A DNA stretch of 64,000 nt from a virus: IMG/VR virus record IMGVR_UViG_3300037882_001770, positions 1 to 64,000 of that record; one strand, written 5' to 3'. Shown piece after piece: positions 21,830 through 31,311 of the stretch. Each line of letters opens with the position of its first letter. Position 1 is the stretch's first letter. Both the position numbers and the translations under genes were made by a program. The notes under the pieces are model-generated. The model ran no database searches, was not told the DNA's origin, and saw only the letters and a program-made list of their open reading frames with translations.

Positions 21830-21927
21830 TTATAGATAAACGGATCCCGTTTGCGTAGTTCTTTAAGTTTCTTACGATAGCGTATTTCTAATCGAATACG
21901 GCTGATTAAATTTTTAATCCATTTCAT
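21826..21927 (-). CDS. Very small basic protein (33 aa)
   Basis: Too short for most gene callers but framed by coupling overlaps on both sides: ATG 21927 overlaps the stop of the 362-residue gene, and its TGA overlaps the carbamoyltransferase ATG (both ATGA). The peptide is strongly basic (MKWIKNLISRIRLEIRYRKK then ELRKRDPFIYK), amphipathic helix-like, with no Cys. Could be RNA-, membrane- or enzyme-binding; function unknown. Confidence 0.6.
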   Translation of the reverse strand: MKWIKNLISRIRLEIRYRKKLKELRKRDPFIYK

Positions 21928-23012
21928 TTTACATTCCTTAATTGAAAATCATAACCTGGGCGCAACTGATTAATCTGTTGGGACTTGTAATCACTGTCAG
22001 ACCAGCAGTAGTCAAACGTTTGCGAAATTCCGTCAACTTCAACACAATATATATCTAGGTAGTTGCCTAGTATCTTCCAAATGTCCTCACCGTTTTCTGT
22101 GCCAAAACTTTGTTTTAATTCAACCTGTGCAATGGGCAAGTAACCCAAGCTAAGTGATGGATCTGTTCTATCTTGATTGTTTGCGTCTAACCAAGCATGA
22201 AATGCCAATTGCTCTTTGGTATGCCACGGATTATCTCCAGCCATGGTAACATCATTGCCCCATTCAACATCAAATTCGCCACTGTAAAATCTAAGGCTAG
22301 TAATGGCCTCGCATACTGTTTCGGTTAACTCGGGTGCGCCCTCATCACGAAACACTTCAAATAAAGTTTTGCCTATCTGTGTCCAGTGCATATATACTCC
22401 GCCTAGCACACGATCGTACCCGTTGATAGCAAAGCCATCGCGGTGTGCTGGTTTCAAATCGTATCTGTCGGCCGTTAGCCATGTGGTAATTTGGCTCGGT
22501 CGTACCCAATATGGTGAGGTTGCAGCCTTGCGTTGTCCTAAAATAAGATTTTCCATTTCGTGGCAAATATTGTTAAGTTGACGAATAGCATATTTGGTCG
22601 AATAATCTGCTTTTTGATACCACGGGCTAAGATTCCACACTGTGCCCTGTAATACCTCAAAGTGGTTGTGCAATATGTTCATAATTTCATGATTGACTCC
22701 GTTGTCAGCATAGTCAAATCCCACTACACTTTCTGGGGTGAATATCTGTTCGATTTGATAACCAGGAAAAAATGAATTAATCTGATCCACTGCTTGATTG
22801 AGTTCATTGCACAAATATGGCAAATCTCTAGCGGTGTTAGGAAATCCCATAAAGCAAAAATTCTTTTCTAACATCTTGCCACTTTGCAATAGCTTCTTAA
22901 GTGCTACAATCCAGTCGTGCGCCAATTCGTGATCCTGCGCAGTAATTACATAATCGATTTGATCTTGTTTTTTTAATGGGTTTCGTAATACGATTTTAAC
23001 AGTCGATGTCAT
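21924..23012 (-). CDS. Hypothetical protein in the modification operon (362 aa)
   Basis: I recognise no family with confidence. The sequence is soluble, with acidic and aromatic stretches, a possible metal-binding H-x-D-like patch (PAHRDGFAINGYDRVLGG) and a Trp/Asp-rich C-terminus (FDYCWSDSDY). It starts inside the end of the radical SAM gene (overlap 22996-23012) and overlaps the 33-residue gene. The position suggests it serves the same pathway. Confidence 0.65.
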   Translation of the reverse strand: MTSTVKIVLRNPLKKQDQIDYVITAQDHELAHDWIVALKKLLQSGKMLEKNFCFMGFPNTARDLPYLCNELNQAVDQINSFFPGYQIEQIFTPESVVGFDYADNGVNHEIMNILHNHFEVLQGTVWNLSPWYQKADYSTKYAIRQLNNICHEMENLILGQRKAATSPYWVRPSQITTWLTADRYDLKPAHRDGFAINGYDRVLGGVYMHWTQIGKTLFEVFRDEGAPELTETVCEAITSLRFYSGEFDVEWGNDVTMAGDNPWHTKEQLAFHAWLDANNQDRTDPSLSLGYLPIAQVELKQSFGTENGEDIWKILGNYLDIYCVEVDGISQTFDYCWSDSDYKSQQINQLRPGYDFQLRNVK

Positions 23013-24300
23013 TCCACCACCTTAAAATATCTGCACGTTGTGATAATATATTTTGCATATTTGTTTTTGCTGTTCTTATACTTTCTAGTCGTAATATTCT
23101 GGCCTTGCCCTTGGCAAGTCCGGCTTGATATTGATCCGGCCACTGTTCTTCAAAAGTTGGGCGATTTTTTAATTGTATCAGTACATTTTGCATTGCGCCA
23201 CCGGTGTTAGGCACTAATTCGTCAATCCAAGATTCAAGCAGTGGACGCGGTAACGCCAAGGGACTCATAACTATGTCTGGGGTAAACGAAAATATCACTT
23301 TGGCCAATAGTTCTACACCCAGTTGATTGGCTAGCTGGGTCATTGCAGAAACTTCAAACATGCCTGGCAATGTAAGCGTAAAGTCTAGTCGCATTTGCCT
23401 GCGATTTTTGGATATAGTTAATCCTTGTTTAAAGTTTTCTAGAAAAACGGGCCACGATAAGCCTGTTCTGATATATTCTCCGATGTCTCCGGTTCCGTCA
23501 ACGGAGGCACATATTTGCCAATCACGTAAATTTTCCAACACGCCACTATAAAGATTAATGCCGTTGTAATCCACACGACTGAGATTGGTATTGTATCTTG
23601 CATAGACATTTGGTCCGTCTCCTAATTCAATAATGCGTTTCATGTAACGCCAGTGTTGCTCGTACATAAGTGGTTCGCCGCCGACCCAATATATTTCTTC
23701 TACTCTGTGTTCTTCTACTGCCTCGGCGAACTCTGCTTCAATTTGTTGATCTTGAAATTGACTAATTTGTTTTCTAACGTCAGAGCGCATCCACAAATTT
23801 TTTGTGTTACTCCAGTCCACCATATCGTGTTGTTTTTGTTCTGTTTCCCAACTGCTTGACAACATATCGCCGCAGGTTCTACATTTAAAATTGCACAGAT
23901 TACTGAATCTATAATCCCAACTTACAGGTTTCATAGTAGTATATCCTGTTTCGTCAGTCTCGTTCCATAACTTTTCATACTTGTGATTAAACAAATGACT
24001 AAAATATGTTCGATATACATCAGTGTTTAACAATTTGTCATTGCAGACTTCGCATTCGGGCAGTGTTTCGCCGGCCATCATACGGCGACGTACACTACGC
24101 ATGTGGTCACTGTTCCAGTGTTGCTCTAGAGTTATTGGGGTGTACTTTCCAGTGCCTGTGCTGGTGTCAATGTATTGTTCAAAACTCTGTGCAGGTTCAC
24201 GACTTGCACAGCACAACCTACGCTCTGTTTGTGGGCTCAGATAAGTGTGTGTCCATGGCGCCATGCACAACGTATCGGGCCGTTTATCCGGGGAATTCAT
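22996..24300 (-). CDS. Radical SAM protein with N-terminal twitch-like region (434 aa)
   Basis: Core motif CNFKCRTC (Cys136, 140, 143), then VGGEPL for the SAM glycine motif. The N-terminus has Cys12 in LCMAPW, Cys30/31 (LCC) and Cys83/86 (CEVC). It shares the RFSNLCNFKC.. and SSSW neighbourhood with the genes at 24284 and 25498, so these three are close paralogues. A [4Fe-4S]-dependent radical reaction is expected; the substrate is unknown. It overlaps both neighbours by 17 nt. Confidence 0.87.
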   Translation of the reverse strand: MNSPDKRPDTLCMAPWTHTYLSPQTERRLCCASREPAQSFEQYIDTSTGTGKYTPITLEQHWNSDHMRSVRRRMMAGETLPECEVCNDKLLNTDVYRTYFSHLFNHKYEKLWNETDETGYTTMKPVSWDYRFSNLCNFKCRTCGDMLSSSWETEQKQHDMVDWSNTKNLWMRSDVRKQISQFQDQQIEAEFAEAVEEHRVEEIYWVGGEPLMYEQHWRYMKRIIELGDGPNVYARYNTNLSRVDYNGINLYSGVLENLRDWQICASVDGTGDIGEYIRTGLSWPVFLENFKQGLTISKNRRQMRLDFTLTLPGMFEVSAMTQLANQLGVELLAKVIFSFTPDIVMSPLALPRPLLESWIDELVPNTGGAMQNVLIQLKNRPTFEEQWPDQYQAGLAKGKARILRLESIRTAKTNMQNILSQRADILRWWNDIDC

Positions 24301-25501
24301 ATTCGATCAACTTGGCAAATTCTGGTTCAACTATCGCAAGATTTTGTTTACGCTTGCGATCTAAGTCTGCTACCCTCATACGTAATATAAATCCATCAAG
24401 GCTGGTGCCACGATTCATAAACTCAATAATATTGGCAAACTCTTGTTGAGTCTTTTGATCTACTTGTGCTGTTTGTAATTTTTGTGTAATTCCTTGTTTT
24501 GCTGTGTCTGGTAAGGTGGCAATACTAAAATAATAAGCATCGTGCATCATGTTCCAGTAGACAAAATCAAATCCTTGTGTTTTAATCCAGTTGGCCACTT
24601 GTTCAATATAATACACGTTAAACACATTGACAGTGGTACAAACTTGTAGTTGAACATTTTTGTTGCGGCTTCGTAACAGTTTAAATTTATTAATATTGTT
24701 ACAGACGTCTGCCCAGATGGCATTACTGCGTTGATACTCAAATCTCTCGCCTACATCGTCAATGCTAAATGCAATCTCGACTGTTTTAAAGTGTTTCCAA
24801 ATTTCTTCTGCTTGTTCGGGCCACTGGGTTCCATTGGTGTTGTAATGTATTTCAATGTTGCCGGCGATTCCTCTATCGACTAGGCCTTGCAATAGATCAA
24901 AGTGTTCTTGGATCATAAATGGCTCACCGCCGGTGAACTCTATGTATTGTATTTGCTCGCTCACTTGTTCAATTTCTTGCCAAAATTTAGGATTCTCTCT
25001 GGGCCATGCTCCTTGCTTGAGCATAGTGTAGTGATGGCTCGACTTCTTGTCCTCATCGCGTCCTAAGAATTGCAATTCTTCTGTGGCAAATGTACTTGAA
25101 CTCCAACTTCCACAAATACGACATTTCAAATTGCAAATGTTTCCTAATTTTAAATCCAAAAACATCAAAGGCTTTGGTGCTGCTGTCCACTCTGAGTCAG
25201 GAAGCATGTGTTTCAAACGATCTAGTGTATGCATGCGTTTACTAGTTCGACCGGATCTTTCCTCTCGCCAGCATTTACGACATGTTTGTGGTTGTTTCTT
25301 GTCGAGAAAATCTTGGCGAAGTTGTTGCATGTTGTTGCTGGTTTGGATTTCTGCAAAGCTGGCAGTATTCAAATCAAACTTGTTTCCGGCGTTGTCAACA
25401 ATTTCGTCATCGGCTAGACAGCACGGACGTACTGTGCCAATGGGGCTAGTCTCTAAACTGATCCATGGCAATACGCAAAATTTATCGTGTGGTATATTCA
25501 T
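24284..25501 (-). CDS. Radical SAM protein with N-terminal twitch-like region (405 aa)
   Basis: Core CNLKCRIC (Cys123, 127, 130), then FTGGEPF. Ahead of it are Cys9 (FCVLPWISL), Cys27/28 (RPCC) and Cys74/77 (CRKC), the same arrangement as its neighbours. The FCxxPWxxL...G...PCC opening is typical of N-terminal twitch radical SAM proteins, several of which I recall in cyanophages. The start overlaps the upstream radical SAM gene by ATGA. Confidence 0.88.
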   Translation of the reverse strand: MNIPHDKFCVLPWISLETSPIGTVRPCCLADDEIVDNAGNKFDLNTASFAEIQTSNNMQQLRQDFLDKKQPQTCRKCWREERSGRTSKRMHTLDRLKHMLPDSEWTAAPKPLMFLDLKLGNICNLKCRICGSWSSSTFATEELQFLGRDEDKKSSHHYTMLKQGAWPRENPKFWQEIEQVSEQIQYIEFTGGEPFMIQEHFDLLQGLVDRGIAGNIEIHYNTNGTQWPEQAEEIWKHFKTVEIAFSIDDVGERFEYQRSNAIWADVCNNINKFKLLRSRNKNVQLQVCTTVNVFNVYYIEQVANWIKTQGFDFVYWNMMHDAYYFSIATLPDTAKQGITQKLQTAQVDQKTQQEFANIIEFMNRGTSLDGFILRMRVADLDRKRKQNLAIVEPEFAKLIEYEFPG

Positions 25502-26868
25502 TCTGATTTTAATTTAAAAATTGTGTTGACTAATGGAGCCAACGGATCCAGGGCATGTTTTTCTTTTTTAGGGCGATATTCAATAATTTGTTCTAGTTCC
25601 GGAACTACTTGCATAAGTGACTCGGATCTTGCATTGTCCAGTTGTTCTACTGATTTCCAAAATTCTGGCAATAGATAACTGTTATCAGTGGACATCATGA
25701 ACTGTATTGCTCCTTGAAATCCACCAACGGCTCGTTGTATAGTATCGCGTGGGCGTAACCATTCAATATGTTCTTCAAACTGTTGTTTAAACTTTTCTTT
25801 TAAATGAGTTGGCAACATGTCAATTCTGTAATTGGCCGGGCCTTGCAAAATATTTAGATTAAAATCTTTTGGTTCAATAAACCCTTGGTCAATCATGTAT
25901 CTGTGATAAGATACAAAATTCCAAATATTCATCATACTAAGTGTAGGACTGATCATAAAATCAATGTGTGGACATTCGCGTTTTAAATCACGAATGTTTT
26001 GTTCTACTTGTGCCCAGTCTGTGCCAGAACGTATAATTGCAGCACGGTCGCCCATGTCGTCTAAGCTGGCCGCAACACACACGCTAGGAAAATGCTTCCA
26101 CAAATCCAATACATTTTGTTTTTTAAATTTTAACTCGGTTAGATTTGTGTTATAAATTAATTTTACCTTTGTATTGCCTTTTTCAATCAATAGTTTAAGA
26201 ATACGATTGTGTTCTTCCATGATCAAAGGTTCGCCGCCGGCAAAGTAGATCTGGTCCAGGTGAGGAATATGTTCTTGCATCTGTTCCCATACGTCTTCTT
26301 CGTGACGCCCAGCAAATTGTACTCTAGGACGCAGCGGTTTGCCCCACAGCTTGACATCGTCATCATACCAACGGCTACTAAAAATGCTGCCACAGCTACG
26401 ACATTTTAAATTACAAATATTGCTAAAACGCACATCCCAATAGTGCAATTTCATATCAGGTAAACTACCATCGGGCAATGTTTGGTCTACTTCTGCAATA
26501 TGTTGGCCAAAGTTTTTGTTTGAATTGTTGCGCATACTTGCAAACCCAGCAGCTTCTTGTTCATAACAATCTGTACATTCTTTGCAAGGTTTATCTGCCA
26601 ACATGTTTGTACGCATTTCACGCATGGGCACATCATTCCAGATTTCTCGCATGCTCTTTTCTTTGAAGTTGCCAACTGGATGTTTTGCATTGCCCAAGCA
26701 ACAAGGATACGCACGACCATCGGGCCAGGCATGCAAATGTATCCACGGAATCATACAAAATGTTTCTGATTCTACTAATCTATGTTTTTGTTTTTCGGTT
26801 AAATCTTCTAACGGAATGTAACTTGGTACACGATCTTTCCAATTGTACTTGCCTAATATTTTACTCAT
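25498..26868 (-). CDS. Radical SAM protein with N-terminal twitch-like region (456 aa)
   Basis: Core CNLKCRSC (Cys152, 156, 159) followed by FAGGEPL. N-terminal cysteines: Cys38 in FCMIPWIHL, Cys56/57 in YPCC, and a CKECTDC triple (95, 98, 101). The first 35 residues are an extra basic segment not seen in its paralogues. It is linked to both neighbours by ATGA overlaps. Together with 22996 and 24284 it forms the first of two radical-SAM subfamilies in the operon. Confidence 0.88.
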   Translation of the reverse strand: MSKILGKYNWKDRVPSYIPLEDLTEKQKHRLVESETFCMIPWIHLHAWPDGRAYPCCLGNAKHPVGNFKEKSMREIWNDVPMREMRTNMLADKPCKECTDCYEQEAAGFASMRNNSNKNFGQHIAEVDQTLPDGSLPDMKLHYWDVRFSNICNLKCRSCGSIFSSRWYDDDVKLWGKPLRPRVQFAGRHEEDVWEQMQEHIPHLDQIYFAGGEPLIMEEHNRILKLLIEKGNTKVKLIYNTNLTELKFKKQNVLDLWKHFPSVCVAASLDDMGDRAAIIRSGTDWAQVEQNIRDLKRECPHIDFMISPTLSMMNIWNFVSYHRYMIDQGFIEPKDFNLNILQGPANYRIDMLPTHLKEKFKQQFEEHIEWLRPRDTIQRAVGGFQGAIQFMMSTDNSYLLPEFWKSVEQLDNARSESLMQVVPELEQIIEYRPKKEKHALDPLAPLVNTIFKLKSE

Positions 26869-28196
26869 AATTCAAGATACCAGTTGTTTAGTGCAGGAAA
26901 TGCAGATGCAAAATTCTTGCCACGACGGTTGTCGTATTGTTTATAAAAGTTTTTAAAGTCATTCAAAAGTTTTGGCATTTCAAATGCTTCTTTGTGCGGG
27001 GTTTTAACCACATCAAGATAATCAATTAACCGTTGCGTATGATTAACTTCGTGTTCCTGTAGTAGTCCGGTAGGCCTAGCGCGATCTAACCACTGCTCCA
27101 AATTGAGTTTGTATTTTGAAAGTATTTCAGGAGGCAATACTAACGGAGATTGAAAACTTGGAAACCTCAATATGTTCAATGTGAAGTTTGGAAAATCTTT
27201 TCCGTATTGTTTTTTTAGATCTAGGCATACATCCAAAAATTCTGGCAGGCTGTCCAAACACAATGCATTGATAGTGTTCATTACATGCAGTCCTCTGATT
27301 TTTTTACTGCTGGCGATCTTGTGCATGTTATCTACCCATGCTTGCCAGTCAAGACCATCGCGAATGTATTCGGCTTGTGCTCCTACACTTTCATTACTGG
27401 TGTAGATGTCTACTTCTAGTCCGTCAATACTATCCAGTAAACGATCTATATCTACTTCTGCACCTAGATTACTGTTAATAGCCAGCCGAGTCGTACTTTT
27501 ACCTTTGTTGTTTTTAAACCAGTCTAGTAATTTCCAGGTTTCACCCGACATTAGTGGCTCTCCGCCGGTTACTCTCAGTTCTTGAAGAGTCTTGTGTAGA
27601 TCTGTTTCCCACCACTTAAAGAACGCTTCAACATAGGGATTTGTTTCGCCAAAGCGGTATAGTTGAGCACTATTGTGACCATGAGTAAAGTGGTTACGCC
27701 CATCAGACACCAGGCGCTCATAGGGACCGTTGCGTTGTATGTCTTTAACCCATGTACTACTGAAAGCAGGGTTACAATAGCTACAAGCAAATTGGCAAGT
27801 GCGATCGAATGCAATTTCAAGCGTGCGAAGATTGACGTCATCTTCTGGCGGAGTGTTGTATGCTTCATTAAGGGCCTCTATAGGATAAATTTTTGATTTG
27901 TATACACGGTCGCTAATAGCTTCTCGTCCCATGTCTTCAATCTTCCAGCAGTACTCACATCCTGACGGACGTTCTCCTGCTAGCATTTTACGCCGATCGT
28001 CTTTCTTTTGATCAGTGTTGTGTAATAGTTTAGGGTTATCGACAACTTTGTTGATATCAACTAAATGAGCCGGTGGGTGATGACAGCTTGTGGTCATGCC
28101 CGAGCCCAACCATATAGTAGCATTGTACCACTTGGCTCCACAAAAACTGGCACTTTTGGCATCTAATATCTGTTGTCGAAATTCTAAATCATTCAT
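26865..28196 (-). CDS. Radical SAM protein, second subfamily (443 aa)
   Basis: Core CQFACSYC (Cys134, 138, 141) with VTGGEPL downstream. The N-terminal region differs from the first subfamily: FCGAKW (Cys19), SCHHPPAH (Cys38), LHNT, ERPSGCEYCW (Cys80/83). The same elements recur in the protein at 29318, so the two are paralogues. It overlaps the glycosyltransferase-like gene upstream by 8 nt. Substrate unknown. Confidence 0.87.
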   Translation of the reverse strand: MNDLEFRQQILDAKSASFCGAKWYNATIWLGSGMTTSCHHPPAHLVDINKVVDNPKLLHNTDQKKDDRRKMLAGERPSGCEYCWKIEDMGREAISDRVYKSKIYPIEALNEAYNTPPEDDVNLRTLEIAFDRTCQFACSYCNPAFSSTWVKDIQRNGPYERLVSDGRNHFTHGHNSAQLYRFGETNPYVEAFFKWWETDLHKTLQELRVTGGEPLMSGETWKLLDWFKNNKGKSTTRLAINSNLGAEVDIDRLLDSIDGLEVDIYTSNESVGAQAEYIRDGLDWQAWVDNMHKIASSKKIRGLHVMNTINALCLDSLPEFLDVCLDLKKQYGKDFPNFTLNILRFPSFQSPLVLPPEILSKYKLNLEQWLDRARPTGLLQEHEVNHTQRLIDYLDVVKTPHKEAFEMPKLLNDFKNFYKQYDNRRGKNFASAFPALNNWYLEL

Positions 28197-29334
28197 TGAT
28201 AGTAAGGTGTTGGTTTATAAATTGAAAAAAACGGTTTGGAAATTCTTGCCGAACTTGCAATCTCATGTCAGCAAGATGTTGTTGATTGTATTTACACGTT
28301 TCTTCCGCAGCGGCTAGGAAAGCTGAAAGATCTTGTTTGCACAATTCCTCAACTACGGCGGCTATACGATCAATTCGTTGTTGCCCATCTTCTATGTTAT
28401 CGAAACTTTCGTCGATTAGATGCCCAAACGTTTTAAATCCTAAATTGTGCAGGTCTCGGTAGTAACCCTGATTAGCTACCACTATAAATGGATGACCAAT
28501 TGCAATGGGTTTCCAAATTTTTTCTGTTCTAAAGCTGTATGGGTAGTCAAACACTGTTTCGGTAACTAGGCTAAAATATGTGTCAATATAAGGAGCTGGC
28601 TCTAGATAGATTTCTCCCCACGAGTTATCAAATAGATTGTACTTTATATAGTCAACTGAAAATTTTGTGTTGACTCGATCTTTATAAAATTTATATTCGT
28701 ACTTGGGATCCAAACACTTGATCACCCCGGGTGCAGACAGCAAATTGGTTGATTGTCTCCATAATTTTATAAAACGACTTTTTACAGGTGTGACGTCGAG
28801 ATTGGTCCAGATACTTTGATCCAGTATATTTGCTAGTTTGAATTTTTCAATAAGATATTTTCTGTGTGGCCGTGAACGCCCGTTTAAAAATAAAAACTTA
28901 TAAGGTTTGTCGGACCTGGCATAGATCTCATCAACTCTGGCGGCTGCTTCTACATTTTCTTCATAATCATACAGTTTAGGCAAAAAACTATCGTATTGTA
29001 AACATTTGTAGGAATCATCCATGTCGCCGCCGCCAATGATTAAAACTTTTCCAGCATGTGCTAGATCTTCAATGGGTATCGCCTGCATTAGCTGACCAGC
29101 AATAGTTTCAGAGCCTTCGGCTGGATTGCTAAAAATGTAGTATGCAAGACCTTGCTCAATTTCTCTTCTAATTCGTTCATGATACTTTATAAATTCTTTA
29201 CGGCTGATTACATACACTGCGCCCGGAATGGTTTCATGATTGCTAAAGTCCCAGAAGTCTCCGTCGGCGTAAGGTTGTAGTAAGTCGTAGACTTCACAAA
29301 ATGTATCTAGAATTAGTTTAAATTGTTTTTGCAT
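28189..29334 (-). CDS. Glycosyltransferase-like protein, GT-B-type C-terminus (about 381 aa)
   Basis: Contains the block shared with 14610 and 15721: FRTEKIWKPIAIGHPFIVVA, then LGFKTFGHLIDESFDNIE. The N-terminal half has VLIIGGGDMDDS and FLFLNGRSRPHRKYL, which could be Rossmann-type strands. It lies between the two second-subfamily radical SAM genes, so its step is probably linked to theirs. ATG 29334 is chosen; GTG 29343 is an alternative start. Both lie inside the upstream gene. Confidence 0.6.
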   Translation of the reverse strand: MQKQFKLILDTFCEVYDLLQPYADGDFWDFSNHETIPGAVYVISRKEFIKYHERIRREIEQGLAYYIFSNPAEGSETIAGQLMQAIPIEDLAHAGKVLIIGGGDMDDSYKCLQYDSFLPKLYDYEENVEAAARVDEIYARSDKPYKFLFLNGRSRPHRKYLIEKFKLANILDQSIWTNLDVTPVKSRFIKLWRQSTNLLSAPGVIKCLDPKYEYKFYKDRVNTKFSVDYIKYNLFDNSWGEIYLEPAPYIDTYFSLVTETVFDYPYSFRTEKIWKPIAIGHPFIVVANQGYYRDLHNLGFKTFGHLIDESFDNIEDGQQRIDRIAAVVEELCKQDLSAFLAAAEETCKYNQQHLADMRLQVRQEFPNRFFQFINQHLTINE

Positions 29335-30739
29335 GATACTCACACTCTGCCCACCATGAACTCATTTCTGGAAAGGTTTCTAAAAAATTAGTTCCGCGTC
29401 GACGATCGTGTTCGCTAAAAAATTTGTAAAAGTCGGCCTTGTTACGATTAATATATGTAGGATCTAACTTTTGTCCATCGCGCATCCAGGCTATGTCTCG
29501 GTCCAATCTAGCTATCTCGTAGTCTTTGAATCCTTTAAAACGAGTTTCTTCTGTTTCAATTTGTCGAATCATCCAAGCCCATAATTGTTCAAGTTGGTCC
29601 ACATAACTTTCAGGCAACAGTTGCAGACTCTGCCATGTGGGCTGACGTAGAACTGGAGTATCAAACCATACACGCTGATAAGTGTTGCTGTATATTTTAC
29701 GTAGTCCTAGTATGCCAGCGAACAACGAACTAAGATTAGTGACACTAAGATTATTCATAGTAACAATAAAGGTAATGCTGTTTCGTCCTGGTATCTCCGT
29801 CAGGAACTGATTAACACGATCCCACAACAGGTCAAAATTTAGACCGTGTCTAATATATTCTGCTTGATCACCAAAACTGTCTAAACTGATAAACTGCATG
29901 AAGTGTTCAATTTTTTCACCTTCACATAGTTCCTTTACATACCCCTTATACTTCTGCCAGGACTTTTCATCCACGCTGAAGTTACTAGTCACATTCAAGT
30001 GTAGGTCTGGTTTGGGGTTGGCCAACACGTAATCAAAGACACGATAGGTATTTTTATCTAACATGGGTTCGCCACCAGTCATACGAAAGTGTTGTAGTTC
30101 TGGGTATAGTGTGGGCCACCATTCCCAAAATGCATCTACATACGGATTGTCTTCGCGGACAGGTATAGGACGATTCCGGCCAACAAAGTGGCCAGGATCA
30201 TTGTGAGTAGTTGATGTAGGATATCCTCCTAGGCGATCAACTTCTTGTTGCCAAGTACTACTAAACTGCGGACTACAATAACTGCAAGCAAGATTGCATA
30301 CGTGATTAAAATTAACTTCCACATAACTAGGAACAACATCTTCGTCTCCATTGGAGTTTACTATAATATCAAAGTCCTTGGCAGCCCAAGGCTCGCCACT
30401 ACGATAATGTCTGTCGCTTAACTTGTTGTTATCCTCCATGGCCCAGCAGTAGCTACATTCGCTAGGGCGTTCTTGCTTGAGCATAATCTTACGTTGTTCT
30501 TTCTTGTAAGGAGTATTATGCAATGCGGCAGGATTATTCTTTAATAGTTCTGCAGGTATAGGATGTAACGGTGGATGATAACAACTATTATTAAGTCCGG
30601 TTGGCAGATGTAAACTTACCTGTTTCCATTTGGCCAAGCAAAGTGCATGACCAAGTTGATCTTTCATTTCTTCGGCAGATGACAAGAACTTTGATTTAAA
30701 GTCTTGTGTCATATTGTCGCCTTTGTTTTGAGAATTCAT
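29318..30739 (-). CDS. Radical SAM protein, second subfamily (473 aa)
   Basis: Core CNLACSYC (Cys148, 152, 155) then MTGGEPM. N-terminal elements match the 26865 protein: LCLAKW (Cys34), SCYHPPLH (Cys53), LHNT, ERPSECSYCW (Cys95/98). It is the longer paralogue, with an extra N-terminal 15 residues. The start overlaps the SGNH gene by ATGA. As with the other five, a radical reaction on an unknown substrate is expected. Confidence 0.87.
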   Translation of the reverse strand: MNSQNKGDNMTQDFKSKFLSSAEEMKDQLGHALCLAKWKQVSLHLPTGLNNSCYHPPLHPIPAELLKNNPAALHNTPYKKEQRKIMLKQERPSECSYCWAMEDNNKLSDRHYRSGEPWAAKDFDIIVNSNGDEDVVPSYVEVNFNHVCNLACSYCSPQFSSTWQQEVDRLGGYPTSTTHNDPGHFVGRNRPIPVREDNPYVDAFWEWWPTLYPELQHFRMTGGEPMLDKNTYRVFDYVLANPKPDLHLNVTSNFSVDEKSWQKYKGYVKELCEGEKIEHFMQFISLDSFGDQAEYIRHGLNFDLLWDRVNQFLTEIPGRNSITFIVTMNNLSVTNLSSLFAGILGLRKIYSNTYQRVWFDTPVLRQPTWQSLQLLPESYVDQLEQLWAWMIRQIETEETRFKGFKDYEIARLDRDIAWMRDGQKLDPTYINRNKADFYKFFSEHDRRRGTNFLETFPEMSSWWAECEYHAKTI

Positions 30740-31311
30740 TGTTCTATTAGTTTTATTAAATTACGAAACAAATGAGCCGTGCCGTCGGCATTTAAGTGCC
30801 CATCTGGTAACCGATGTGAAGGAGTAACATGCGGAAGGAACACCGGTATTTTCACATTTCGCGGTTCCCAACTAAAAAATAAAACTTGTTTATTTTGAGA
30901 AATAATATTTGAATACGCGGTAGATACCAACATGTCACTTACGGAATTCCAATGATCGGTATCAAACAAACTGTATAAAGATTTATGTAAAAGTTGATAG
31001 CTGTCCTCGATGCATTGACTGTCTAATTCCAGCGGAAGTTCAATAAATTCTTTTGATGATAACAGGTCAATATTTTGTTTATGATATTTTAAATGCCATC
31101 TAGAACTAAAAGTCCACCCAACAACTACTGCATCGTGTTTTTCAAAATTTTCATAAACATCAAGTGCTATTGCAGAATTACTTTTTCCAGGTCTTGATAA
31201 ATTTGTAACCTCATATCCCAGCTCAACAAAATGCTGGTTAAGTGTTTCTTTAGGATCAAGATGCAATCCGTAAGTAAAGCTACATCCATCGATCAATAAT
31301 CTTTGTTGCAT
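30736..31311 (-). CDS. SGNH hydrolase-like protein (191 aa)
   Basis: DGCSFTYG places the nucleophile at Ser11, RPGKSN gives the second oxyanion-hole region, and PDGHLNADGTAHLF near the C-terminus carries Asp/His. I place the start at ATG 31311 (TAATG overlap), because AGAAGG lies 6 nt upstream of it but abuts the alternative ATG at 31317. It is the second SGNH protein of the operon and is clearly different from 19060. Possibly it adds or trims acyl groups on a glycan; inferred. Confidence 0.7.
   Translation of the reverse strand: MQQRLLIDGCSFTYGLHLDPKETLNQHFVELGYEVTNLSRPGKSNSAIALDVYENFEKHDAVVVGWTFSSRWHLKYHKQNIDLLSSKEFIELPLELDSQCIEDSYQLLHKSLYSLFDTDHWNSVSDMLVSTAYSNIISQNKQVLFFSWEPRNVKIPVFLPHVTPSHRLPDGHLNADGTAHLFRNLIKLIEQ

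Noticed and set aside
24006-24449. 147-codon plus-strand frame in the radical SAM genes
   Set aside because: Antisense to two clear radical SAM genes (CxxxCxxC motif in frame on the minus strand); the frame is an antisense by-product of their codon use.
21826-30739. RiPP (ribosomal peptide) cluster interpretation of the radical SAM genes
   Set aside because: No Cys-, Thr- or Gly-rich precursor peptide was found next to them; the neighbours are sugar- and carbamoyl-transfer enzymes. The 33-residue basic gene lacks a leader/core pattern, so this remains weak.
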